This document shows positions 1 through 5,615 of a stretch of DNA of 5,905 nt, one piece after another. The notes under the pieces were generated by a model, which worked only from the letters and a program-made list of their open reading frames with translations, did not search any database and was not told the DNA's origin. Origin of the DNA: Verrucomicrobiota bacterium (GTDB lineage Bacteria > Verrucomicrobiota > Verrucomicrobiae > Chthoniobacterales > UBA10450); the NCBI GenBank assembly GCA_005887855.1, contig VBQB01000295.1, forward strand, positions 1 through 5,905, written 5' to 3'. A program made the position numbers and the translations under genes. Every line of letters starts with the position of its first letter. The stretch's first letter is position 1.

Positions 1-537
1 AAATTGGAGTTTCGGCAAAAGGATATCGCAGAGCGAGGCGACATTGACTTCAGTGATCAAGCGTTCCGCCTGTGCCGATGGACAGTATGGAGTAACGATG
101 ATGGACTCGCCCAACAGATCGCCGGCGAGTTGGGGCAACGGGTCCGCGCTAGTCGGCCATGGTATTCCTGGATAACTCTCGCACGACCGGCAATTGTATT
201 CGTTGGCTTGGTAGTGTTGTTCGGCGCTGCCCTCACTTGGCACGATTTGCTCAAGACTGGTCACCTTCCGAGTATGGAACGCAAGACGCCCGATTTCGGA
301 GACGTCTTCAGCTTACTTATTCCCATACTAATTGTTCTTGGTGCGTGCTTATTTTTCGCCGAAAAAGTTTGGAGTTGGATGTTCCCAAAGCTTTGGTTTC
401 TGATCGGCCGGCAAAAACGCGAGTTTGAAAAGCGCGAAAGCGTTCGGCGATGGCTATTTGGCGGCGTGATCGGCGCGATAATAATCGGTTTGGTTGTGAA
501 CTACTTGTCAGTGTTTTTTTTGTCTCAACGAAAATGA
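1..537 (+). CDS. Hypothetical multi-pass membrane protein, C-terminal part (5' truncated)
   Basis: I do not recognise this protein. The reading frame is open to the left edge of the window. A TTG at position 4 is the first possible start, but nothing upstream supports it, so the gene most likely begins outside the window. About 178 residues are visible. After a soluble, mixed-charge N-terminal portion (about residues 1-60, counted from the TTG), three hydrophobic segments appear at about 62-80, 101-119 and 151-174. They are separated by a polar loop (about 81-100) and a strongly basic stretch rich in Lys, Arg and Glu (about 135-149). The positive loop between the second and third helices suggests that loop faces the cytoplasm. 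The protein ends five residues after the last helix. It is transcribed toward the ferredoxin gene and shares no operon with anything visible. Base composition seems slightly AT-richer than in the neighbouring genes. Confidence 0.6.
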   Translation, partial: KLEFRQKDIAERGDIDFSDQAFRLCRWTVWSNDDGLAQQIAGELGQRVRASRPWYSWITLARPAIVFVGLVVLFGAALTWHDLLKTGHLPSMERKTPDFGDVFSLLIPILIVLGACLFFAEKVWSWMFPKLWFLIGRQKREFEKRESVRRWLFGGVIGAIIIGLVVNYLSVFFLSQRK

Positions 538-619
538 TGCGAATATTGCGCGGGTGTCCTTAGCCCCAGCGGTGATTGCGGTTCGGCAAGCCAGTCTCCG
601 TACGAGGAGGGAGGACGGA

Positions 620-639
620 TTACACCGGTGTAAAACACC
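620..639. repeat. Perfect 14-bp palindrome with overlapping second hairpin, between convergent genes
   Basis: TTACACCGGTGTAA at 620-633 is a perfect palindrome. Its right half-site GGTGT (627-631) can also pair with a second ACACC at 635-639 across a three-base loop, so two alternative small hairpins share one arm. It lies in the 118-base gap between the 3' ends of the membrane protein gene and the ferredoxin gene. No strong T-run follows on either strand, so it is at best a weak terminator. A protein-binding palindrome is the other possibility. The rest of the gap (538-619 and 640-655) shows nothing I can name apart from a purine-rich run at about 604-617 with no reading frame behind it. Confidence 0.4.
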
Positions 640-655
640 AGCGCGGGAGGGTCGC

Positions 656-976
656 TCAATAACCCAGGGCCTTTTTTCGCTCTGCGGCGCTGGGCAAGGG
701 ATCCTTGCGGGCTGTGATCGCCTCCGCGCCCGAGTCCTTCAGCTGGTGCGCCTGAGTCGCGTTGAACTCAATATCCTTCGTGAATTCTGGCGGAACATCC
801 GCGTCAGCGTAGATGGCGTGCACCGGGCACACGTCCACACATGCCATGCAATCGATACAATCATCCGGGTGAATGACTACCTGGTTGTCCAGTTCGTAGA
901 AACAGGCGACGGGACACACCTCCACACAGTCGGTGAACTTGCATCCGTTGCATTTGTCGGTCACGATGTGGGGCAT
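656..976 (-). CDS. fdxA: 7Fe-type ferredoxin ([3Fe-4S] plus [4Fe-4S])
   Basis: This is a small soluble electron carrier of 106 residues, the usual length of the Azotobacter ferredoxin I family. Nine cysteines are visible, at 9, 12, 17, 21, 25, 40, 43, 46 and 50. By the established family pattern, Cys9, Cys17 and Cys50 would hold the [3Fe-4S] cluster, and Cys21, Cys40, Cys43 and Cys46 the [4Fe-4S] cluster. Cys12 and Cys25 match the two non-ligand cysteines of the Azotobacter protein. The short motifs TDCVEVCPV, VIHPDDCIDC and KDPLP are all typical of the family, and the C-terminal tail after residue 60 is the extension that separates this class from minimal 2[4Fe-4S] ferredoxins. The start at 976 fits the family N-terminus (MPHIVTDKC). 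No Shine-Dalgarno motif precedes it. It lies 95 bases downstream of the symporter on the same strand. The redox partner cannot be deduced from this window. Confidence 0.95.
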   Translation of the reverse strand: MPHIVTDKCNGCKFTDCVEVCPVACFYELDNQVVIHPDDCIDCMACVDVCPVHAIYADADVPPEFTKDIEFNATQAHQLKDSGAEAITARKDPLPSAAERKKALGY

Positions 977-1071
977 GGGATCACGTGGTTGAAGATTGTG
1001 TCAAGACTGCCGTTAGCGACTCAAGTATTTCAGTGATGCCCGCGCGGTCAATTCCTGTTTCAATGTCGCCG

Positions 1072-2676
1072 CTAAGCTACACTTGGGTGATGCTCGTGAC
1101 CAGTCCGGAACAAGACCGCTACAAAAAACGTGACGATTGTTCCGAAGCAAATCCACCACGGAAACGCTAGGACCGGCAGCCAGGCCGGCTGTGTATAGAG
1201 TTGCGTGCCAAAAATGTTGGTGATGCCATTCGGCAATCCGCTCAGAATGGCGACGACAATAAAACCGACGATCATGGCAATGCTGTTGCCGCGATCGTTC
1301 CCGCGCGTCCTGGTTAGCATCCCCGCAAAAAACACACCGAGAAGTGAGCCGTAGGTGTAGCCGAAAATCCCGAGCACGATTGGGATGATTCGGACATTGG
1401 GATGGACGATGACAAGATAGGCCGTTGTCGATGCCACGATGATCATCAGAACAGAAAACCACACAGTCGCCCAACGGACGGCGCGCAAGCTTTGTGCGTC
1501 TGTGGCTCCGGGGTTGATGTAAGGCTCATACCAATCGCGGGTGAAGCTGGTGGCAAGGGCGTTGAGGGCCGTGCTAAGCGATCCCATGGCAGTGGCGAAG
1601 ATTCCGGCGAGGAGCAATCCGCGAAGTCCCACTGGCATTTGATACAGAATGAAGTGGCAGAAGGTTTCGTTCGGAGTCTTGGACAGCGTCGGATCGGGAT
1701 GGGCTTGATAGTAAACCCAGAGCAGTAATCCGATGCTGAGGAACGTGAACGCGATCGGGATGTCGGCGAACGCGGAGCAAATAAGGGAGCGACGGCTCCG
1801 GCGTATGTCGGGCGCGGTTAACATTCGCTGCACCATGTCTTGGTCCGTACCGTGTGTGCCCATCGTGATGAACGCTGCTCCGATTAAGCCGGCAAAGATC
1901 GTGTACTCCGTCTCGAACATGCTCTTCACTTTGTCCCAGCCATGTTTGGCCGGGTCGAGACCGGTTGTGATGAGATCTGAAACCTGAAATGCGCCGTGGC
2001 GTTGCACGATCTCGCGCCAGCCGCCTGGAATTGCGAAGTAAAGCAATGCAAGCGCAATGAACGCGCTCCCAATCATGATTGAGGCTTGAATCAAATCGGT
2101 CCAGATGACGGCCTTGATGCCACCGAATGTGGTATAAATCGCCGTGAGAATGACGATGGCAATCGTGGCGCCGAGGTAAATCCAGAGAGTTTGAGTTTGG
2201 TTTGGTCGAGTGCCGCTGATCATTTCGTAGGCCAGGGCGAGTGCGATGGCTGCCACATATAGCCGCGCTCCGGAAGCGAGCAGACGGGTGATCATGAAAA
2301 CAGCGGAAGCCGCATTCTTGCTCGCGACCCCGAAGCGCGCGGTCAGGTACTCGTAGATCGAGAAAACTTTGTAGTCGTAATACGGTTTGATGAAAATATA
2401 GCTGACGAGAACGCGTCCGATGATCGTGCCGAAGGCGAGCTGTAAGTAGGTGTAATCGCGGTGGCTGAAGCCTTCCCCGGGTGTTCCGAAAAACGTGCCG
2501 GCACTTGTTTCAGCCGCCACCAGTGAAGCAAGCACCGCCCACCATGGAATGCGCCGCCCGCCGAGCGCGAAGTCTTTCAGGTTCTCCTCTCTCCGGCCCA
2601 TGTAGAGGCCGATGGAGATGATAGCGACAAAATAGAGGAGCAAGACGCCTGAATCGATCGCGAGCCGTCCGTCCAT
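1072..2676 (-). CDS. Sodium:solute symporter, SSS/SLC5 family, substrate unknown
   Basis: This is an inner-membrane secondary transporter that would use the sodium gradient to import an organic solute or ion. The 534-residue length is normal for the family, and about 13 hydrophobic segments run from residue 10 to residue 523. Family landmarks are RRIPWWAVLASLVAAETSAG at 41-60 (the broken first core helix), the consensus GGIKAVIWTDLIQ at 185-197, the Gln-Arg motif GTDQDMVQRML at 276-286, and the segment at 361-381 ending in Phe-Thr-Arg-Asp. In that segment Gly365-Ser366 occupy the place of the paired Ser/Thr of the second sodium site (Ser340-Thr341 in PutP), so one of the two hydroxyl residues is replaced by glycine. 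The start is fixed by an in-frame TAG three codons upstream. No Shine-Dalgarno motif is present. The ferredoxin gene follows on the same strand, and the next gene upstream is divergent. The family transports sugars, amino acids, vitamins and anions, and the sequence alone does not tell which. Confidence 0.95.
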   Translation of the reverse strand: MDGRLAIDSGVLLLYFVAIISIGLYMGRREENLKDFALGGRRIPWWAVLASLVAAETSAGTFFGTPGEGFSHRDYTYLQLAFGTIIGRVLVSYIFIKPYYDYKVFSIYEYLTARFGVASKNAASAVFMITRLLASGARLYVAAIALALAYEMISGTRPNQTQTLWIYLGATIAIVILTAIYTTFGGIKAVIWTDLIQASIMIGSAFIALALLYFAIPGGWREIVQRHGAFQVSDLITTGLDPAKHGWDKVKSMFETEYTIFAGLIGAAFITMGTHGTDQDMVQRMLTAPDIRRSRRSLICSAFADIPIAFTFLSIGLLLWVYYQAHPDPTLSKTPNETFCHFILYQMPVGLRGLLLAGIFATAMGSLSTALNALATSFTRDWYEPYINPGATDAQSLRAVRWATVWFSVLMIIVASTTAYLVIVHPNVRIIPIVLGIFGYTYGSLLGVFFAGMLTRTRGNDRGNSIAMIVGFIVVAILSGLPNGITNIFGTQLYTQPAWLPVLAFPWWICFGTIVTFFVAVLFRTGHEHHPSVA

Positions 2677-2738
2677 ATCGATCTAGGTGACAGAATTTTC
2701 TGGCGACGCAATCCGCTTTTTCGTCACGACGGATCAGA

Positions 2739-2850
2739 TTAGCCACAGTGAAAACAGATTTATACAAATACAGGTGTAGCGACCGGCCTGCGGCCCGGCC
2801 GGGACAGCGCATAGCATCTTGGTTACAAGATCCATGTTAATCTGTGGCAA
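2739..2850. repeat. Composite inverted-repeat element between the symporter and ogg genes
   Basis: The two ends are inverted copies. GCCACAG at 2742-2748 matches the reverse complement of CTGTGGC at 2842-2848, and both arms continue inward with ACAGATT-like text (2754-2760 on the left; AATCTGT at 2839-2845 on the right). Between the arms lies a GC-rich hairpin: CCGGCC at 2783-2788, an eight-base loop, and GGCCGG at 2797-2802. A second perfect hairpin follows at 2816-2831. Total length is about 112 bases with no coding potential. The layout resembles a non-autonomous repeat unit of the REP or MITE kind. CACAGATTAACACAG-like text is, from memory, recurrent between genes of several environmental phyla. 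Copy number cannot be judged from one window. Confidence 0.45.
2816..2831. other. Perfect 6-bp stem hairpin upstream of the ogg start
   Basis: ATCTTG (2816-2821), loop GTTA, CAAGAT (2826-2831) form a perfect inverted repeat ending 21 bases before the ATG at 2853. If transcription of ogg begins upstream of it, this would be a hairpin in the 5' untranslated leader. It lies inside the larger inverted-repeat element, so it may simply belong to that unit. There is no T-run after it, which argues against a terminator. A regulatory role is only inferred from position. Confidence 0.35.
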
Positions 2851-2852
2851 GA

Positions 2853-3725
2853 ATGAAACTGACGGAAATCCCCGCGCTGGACTTCGATCTCGCAATGACA
2901 TTCGACTCCGGCCAGGTCTTTCACTGGGAAAAGATCGACAACGGATTTATCGGGACAATTGGCGATCGCGGCGTTTACGTCGAGCAGCGCGGGGATGTTT
3001 TGAAGCTGTACAGGAAGGAACGCATACTCGGCGGCTTAAAGCCGTCGAGTTTCGCTCGATCCGTTGCGAATTACTTCGCGCTCGATCATCCGCTTGCGGA
3101 AATCTGCGCATCGTTCCCGAGAGATGCGACTATGGACACAGCGCGAACTTTTTGTCGCGGCTTGCGGATTATTCGTCAGCCGAAATGGGAATGTCTGGCC
3201 ACATTCATCTGCTCATCGATGAAACAGGTGTCGCATATTCGTCAAATTTCACTGGCGCTCCGGAACCGCTTTGGTGACCAGCGTAAGATCGATAACCACG
3301 TGGTTTACACGTTTCCGTCAGCGCAGCGAATTGCCCGAGCTTCCGAGAAGGAATTACGCGAATGCGCACTCGGTTATCGCGCCAGAAACCTGCTCGCGAC
3401 GGCGCGGCTCGTCAGTGCCGGTACAGCCGATCTCGAAGCGTGGTCAGCGCTCTCCGATGCCGATCTTCGAGAAGAGCTCTGTGCATTGCCGGGCGTGGGC
3501 GCGAAGGTCGCGAATTGTGTTATGCTCTTTGCCTACGAACGTCGGCGCGCTTTCCCGGTTGACGTCTGGATGGAGCGCGTTTTGAGACAGGAATATTTTT
3601 CGGGGAAGAAAAAAATAACGGCGGCACGGCTGCGGGAATTTTCCGAAACCTATTTTGGCGAACATGGCGGTTACGCACAGCAATATTTGTTTCATCGCGC
3701 TCGGATGAACAAGAAGCGAAGGTAG
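2853..3725 (+). CDS. ogg: 8-oxoguanine DNA glycosylase/AP lyase, OGG1-type HhH-GPD
   Basis: This repair enzyme excises 8-oxoguanine from DNA and nicks the abasic site. With the ATG at 2853 the protein has 290 residues. The N-terminal OGG domain carries SGQVFHW (19-25), where Gly20 corresponds to the residue that senses 8-oxoguanine. The core helix-hairpin-helix is LPGVGAKVANC (212-222), with Lys218 as the predicted Schiff-base nucleophile. The catalytic aspartate is Asp237 in FPVDVW. Gly174-Tyr175-Arg176 match the Tyr203-Arg204 region of human OGG1. Gln276 and Phe280 near the C-terminus match the base-pocket residues Gln315 and Phe319. The human Asn149 and Arg154 positions are Met123 and His128 here, which suggests altered recognition of the opposite base. 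A GTG at 2844 would add three residues, but ATG gives the more natural N-terminus and neither start has a clear ribosome site. The gene stands alone, with an inverted-repeat element before it and a hairpin after it. Confidence 0.93.
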   Translation: MKLTEIPALDFDLAMTFDSGQVFHWEKIDNGFIGTIGDRGVYVEQRGDVLKLYRKERILGGLKPSSFARSVANYFALDHPLAEICASFPRDATMDTARTFCRGLRIIRQPKWECLATFICSSMKQVSHIRQISLALRNRFGDQRKIDNHVVYTFPSAQRIARASEKELRECALGYRARNLLATARLVSAGTADLEAWSALSDADLREELCALPGVGAKVANCVMLFAYERRRAFPVDVWMERVLRQEYFSGKKKITAARLREFSETYFGEHGGYAQQYLFHRARMNKKRR

Positions 3726-3726
3726 C

Positions 3727-3749
3727 GCAAGCTTCCAGCTTGCATTTTT
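3727..3749 (+). terminator. Rho-independent terminator-like hairpin after ogg
   Basis: GCAAGCT (3727-3733), loop TCC, AGCTTGC (3737-3743) make a perfect seven-base-pair stem, followed by A and five T (3745-3749). It starts two bases after the ogg stop codon, the expected place for an intrinsic terminator. The stem is short and only moderately GC-rich. The same text may also be a dispersed repeat, since two further hairpins follow directly. Confidence 0.55.
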
Positions 3750-3751
3750 GT

Positions 3752-3805
3752 TGGCGCGCAAGCCGGAGGAATGCGCCACTTTCTGCGGTGCTATTTGTCA
3801 GCACC
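3752..3805. repeat. Two further tandem hairpins in the ogg-tonB gap
   Basis: TGGCGC (3752-3757) pairs perfectly with GCGCCA (3773-3778), with a G-T wobble possible inside. Then GGTGCT (3787-3792) pairs with AGCACC (3800-3805) across a seven-base loop. Together with the terminator-like hairpin, this gives three hairpins in about 80 bases with no coding potential. Such clusters are typical of REP-like intergenic units, but no second copy is visible in this window. From 3822 to 3887 I see nothing else nameable. Confidence 0.4.
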
Positions 3806-3821
3806 CGTTGGGTGGGATAAT
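3795..3821 (+). promoter_or_regulatory. Possible sigma-70-like promoter for tonB-exbB-exbD
   Basis: TTGTCA (3795-3800, five of six matches to the -35 consensus) is separated by 15 bases from GATAAT (3816-3821, five of six matches to the -10 consensus). The spacing is shorter than the ideal 17, and the -35 box overlaps the third hairpin. The boxes lie about 66 bases before the tonB ATG. Such matches arise by chance, so this is only a candidate. Confidence 0.25.
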
Positions 3822-3887
3822 GTTTACGTCCGCCAAGGTTAGGAAACTGAGCCCGAATACCTTTGCCATCATTGATAGACCGCTCTT

Positions 3888-4874
3888 ATGACGACGGCCG
3901 AGATCATGTTCGCCCAGCCGGGCGACGGGACGATCGATCGCGAACACGACGCTCGAAAAGTTTTGTGGGCGTTGTTGGCGGCGCTTTTAATTCATCTTGT
4001 GGTCGCATATTCGCTGGCTGTGTTCGGAGGGGTTTTCTCGCCGGCGCTTCCGGTCGAAGAAAAGCCGGTTCAACTGACGTTTGTCGATCTTCCGCCCGCG
4101 CCGCTGGTTCCGAAGAATTCGGCCTTTATCGAGACCGATGAGTCGAAACAATCAGCCGAGCCGCCAAAGGAGAAAACATTTGAATCGAACGCCAATTCGA
4201 AGGCGGCAAGCGAACTTCCCGCGACTGGCGTGTTGCCGTTGCCATCGCAAAATGGCAAGGATCGCCCGTTCGTGGATTTAGAAAACCATCCTTACTCGCT
4301 TCAAATGAATGGGGTGCAACCGCAGCCCAGTGCGGTGCCGCAAGAAAATCCAAAGCCAACGGCAGCGCCACAGCCGACCCCGCAGCCACGTCCAATTACC
4401 GCAGCGGAGCAATTTGCGATGTTGACCACAAGACCCACTCCAGCGGTACAGCCCTCTGTTGCCCCTACGCCGGCGCAAGTGCGATCCGCTTATCGGCCCT
4501 TAAAAGATCAAACGCGCATCTCCGGCAACATCACAAACCGAGGTCTCTCTTCGGTTAATGCGTTCGGCACCCCGCTGGGGCGCTACGAAAAAATCCTGAA
4601 AGACTCAGTCGGCTCGCGCTGGTATGCTTACGTGGACCAGAAACGCGACTTAATTAGTATCGGTACTCTGCAACTTCGATTTTACGTTGATCGAAGCGGG
4701 CGGGTAAAGAACCTCAAGGTCATCAAGAACACATCGAACGAGTCCTTTGCCAATGTTTGTTTGCAGGCCGTGCTCGAAGCACAGCTTCCGCCGATTCCTG
4801 AGGACGTCGCGAACACTTTGCCGCCCGAAGGCCTGGAGGTGGACGGATTCAGCTTCACTATGTATCCAAATTAA
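3888..4874 (+). CDS. tonB: TonB-like energy transducer
   Basis: This periplasm-spanning protein would transmit the energy harvested by ExbB/ExbD to outer-membrane partners. The 328 residues show the classic three-part plan: a short cytoplasmic N-terminus, one signal-anchor helix at about 25-49 containing His36 (TonB-type anchors also carry a histidine), and a long extended region. That region is rich in Pro, Gln and Ala between about 142 and 195. A globular C-terminal domain of about 232-328 follows (IGTLQLRFYVDRSGRVKNLK at 258-277, then CLQAVLEAQLPPIPE at 291-305), fitting the TonB/TolA C-terminal fold. A charged stretch with Pro-Pro-Lys at 92-94 lies between anchor and proline-rich part. 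The start at 3888 lacks a Shine-Dalgarno motif, and Met7 (3906) is an alternative. The stop codon overlaps the exbB start by one base. The gene could equally be called tolA-like, because the ExbB/D and TolQ/R families are hard to separate by sequence. Confidence 0.88.
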   Translation: MTTAEIMFAQPGDGTIDREHDARKVLWALLAALLIHLVVAYSLAVFGGVFSPALPVEEKPVQLTFVDLPPAPLVPKNSAFIETDESKQSAEPPKEKTFESNANSKAASELPATGVLPLPSQNGKDRPFVDLENHPYSLQMNGVQPQPSAVPQENPKPTAAPQPTPQPRPITAAEQFAMLTTRPTPAVQPSVAPTPAQVRSAYRPLKDQTRISGNITNRGLSSVNAFGTPLGRYEKILKDSVGSRWYAYVDQKRDLISIGTLQLRFYVDRSGRVKNLKVIKNTSNESFANVCLQAVLEAQLPPIPEDVANTLPPEGLEVDGFSFTMYPN

Positions 4875-5593
4875 TGATTGCGTCCTGGATAATCGCCGAA
4901 GCGCCGGGAACCGTACAGACAGTGATTGGATTTTTCGCGAAAGGCGGCCTTTTCATGTGGCCGCTTCTGGCGTGCTCGATTGTTTCCGTGACGACAATGA
5001 TTCTGCGCGGCTTCGCCTTGAGAGAGAAAAATGTGATGCCGCTCGTAATCGAGAGCGAGATCGAACGACTCGTGCCCGGAGGCAGTGTAGAACGATTGAT
5101 GCGGATCGTGCATCATGATCCGTCGTCGCTCGCGCGGATCACGCGCGTCGCGCTGCTGCATTTGCGCGCGCCGCGTTCGGAAAACGTAGAAGTGGTGCAA
5201 ACGCGTGCGCGTCACGAGATGGTGCGGCTTGAAAAAGGGCTCATCGTTCTCGAAGTCATCGTCGGCATTGCGCCCCTCCTTGGTCTGATCGGCGCTGTTT
5301 CGGGTTTGGTGCACGTTTTTTCGAATCTTGGCTTGAGCTCGGGCGCATCGGACACCCGTCAGATCGCGCTCGGCATTTCGGAAGCGCTTAATGCCACCGT
5401 CTTCGGGATTTCGAACGCCGTGCCAACGCTGATCGGGTTTAGCTATTTTTCGAAAAAAGTCGAAGTGATGTCGGTGGAGATGGAAACGCTGGTCGTCGAG
5501 TTAATTAACAAATGTTATTACGGCCGTTCCTCGCGCGAATTCGAGCCGGCAAAAGCGCCGCCTGCGGTAGTGCTTCCGACGCCGTTCGCGTGA
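4874..5593 (+). CDS. exbB: ExbB/TolQ-family proton channel subunit
   Basis: This is the inner-membrane scaffold and channel protein of the TonB-energising motor. Its 239 residues are close to E. coli ExbB (244). Three membrane segments are visible at about 25-45, 122-149 and 165-192, with a cytoplasmic domain between the first two. The family signature in helix 2 is GIAPLLGLIGAVSGL (131-145), and in helix 3 it is GISEALNATVFGISNAVP (168-185 approximately). Glu170 and Thr174 match Glu176 and Thr181 of E. coli ExbB. The third pore residue, Thr148 in E. coli, is Ala141 here. The C-terminal tail (about 218-239) is rich in Pro and Ala and looks unstructured. The ATG overlaps the tonB stop codon (TAATG), which implies translational coupling and explains why no ribosome site is seen. 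ExbB is the likelier name than TolQ because of the tonB-like neighbour, but the distinction is not firm. Confidence 0.93.
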   Translation: MIASWIIAEAPGTVQTVIGFFAKGGLFMWPLLACSIVSVTTMILRGFALREKNVMPLVIESEIERLVPGGSVERLMRIVHHDPSSLARITRVALLHLRAPRSENVEVVQTRARHEMVRLEKGLIVLEVIVGIAPLLGLIGAVSGLVHVFSNLGLSSGASDTRQIALGISEALNATVFGISNAVPTLIGFSYFSKKVEVMSVEMETLVVELINKCYYGRSSREFEPAKAPPAVVLPTPFA

Positions 5594-5615
5594 AAGGCGA
5601 AGCGCACTTCACACC

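Noticed and set aside
604..617. Purine-rich GAGGAGGGAGGA run resembling a strong ribosome binding site
   Set aside because: The only start codon at suitable distance is GTG directly followed by TAA, so there is no gene behind it.
982..987. CACGTG palindrome just upstream of the ferredoxin start
   Set aside because: A six-base palindrome alone is too short to support a binding site.
999..1004. Perfect TTGACA on the minus strand upstream of the ferredoxin
   Set aside because: At 17-base spacing the matching -10 position reads ATCCCA and falls on the start codon, so no promoter can be supported.
554..1036. Long open frame on the plus strand opposite the ferredoxin gene
   Set aside because: It lies antisense to a ferredoxin with all family cysteines, and its own translation has no recognisable domain.
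1013..1075. Inverted repeat TTAGCG/CGCTAA between the symporter and ferredoxin genes
   Set aside because: Only six base pairs with a loop of 51 bases; expected by chance.
2510..2812. Alternative minus-strand frame overlapping the symporter start
   Set aside because: The translation is Arg/Cys-rich without any domain, runs through the repeat element, and overlaps the well-supported symporter in another frame.
3444..3804. Minus-strand open frames over the 3' half of ogg and its hairpins
   Set aside because: Shadows of the glycosylase gene, with no motif and running through the terminator-like region.
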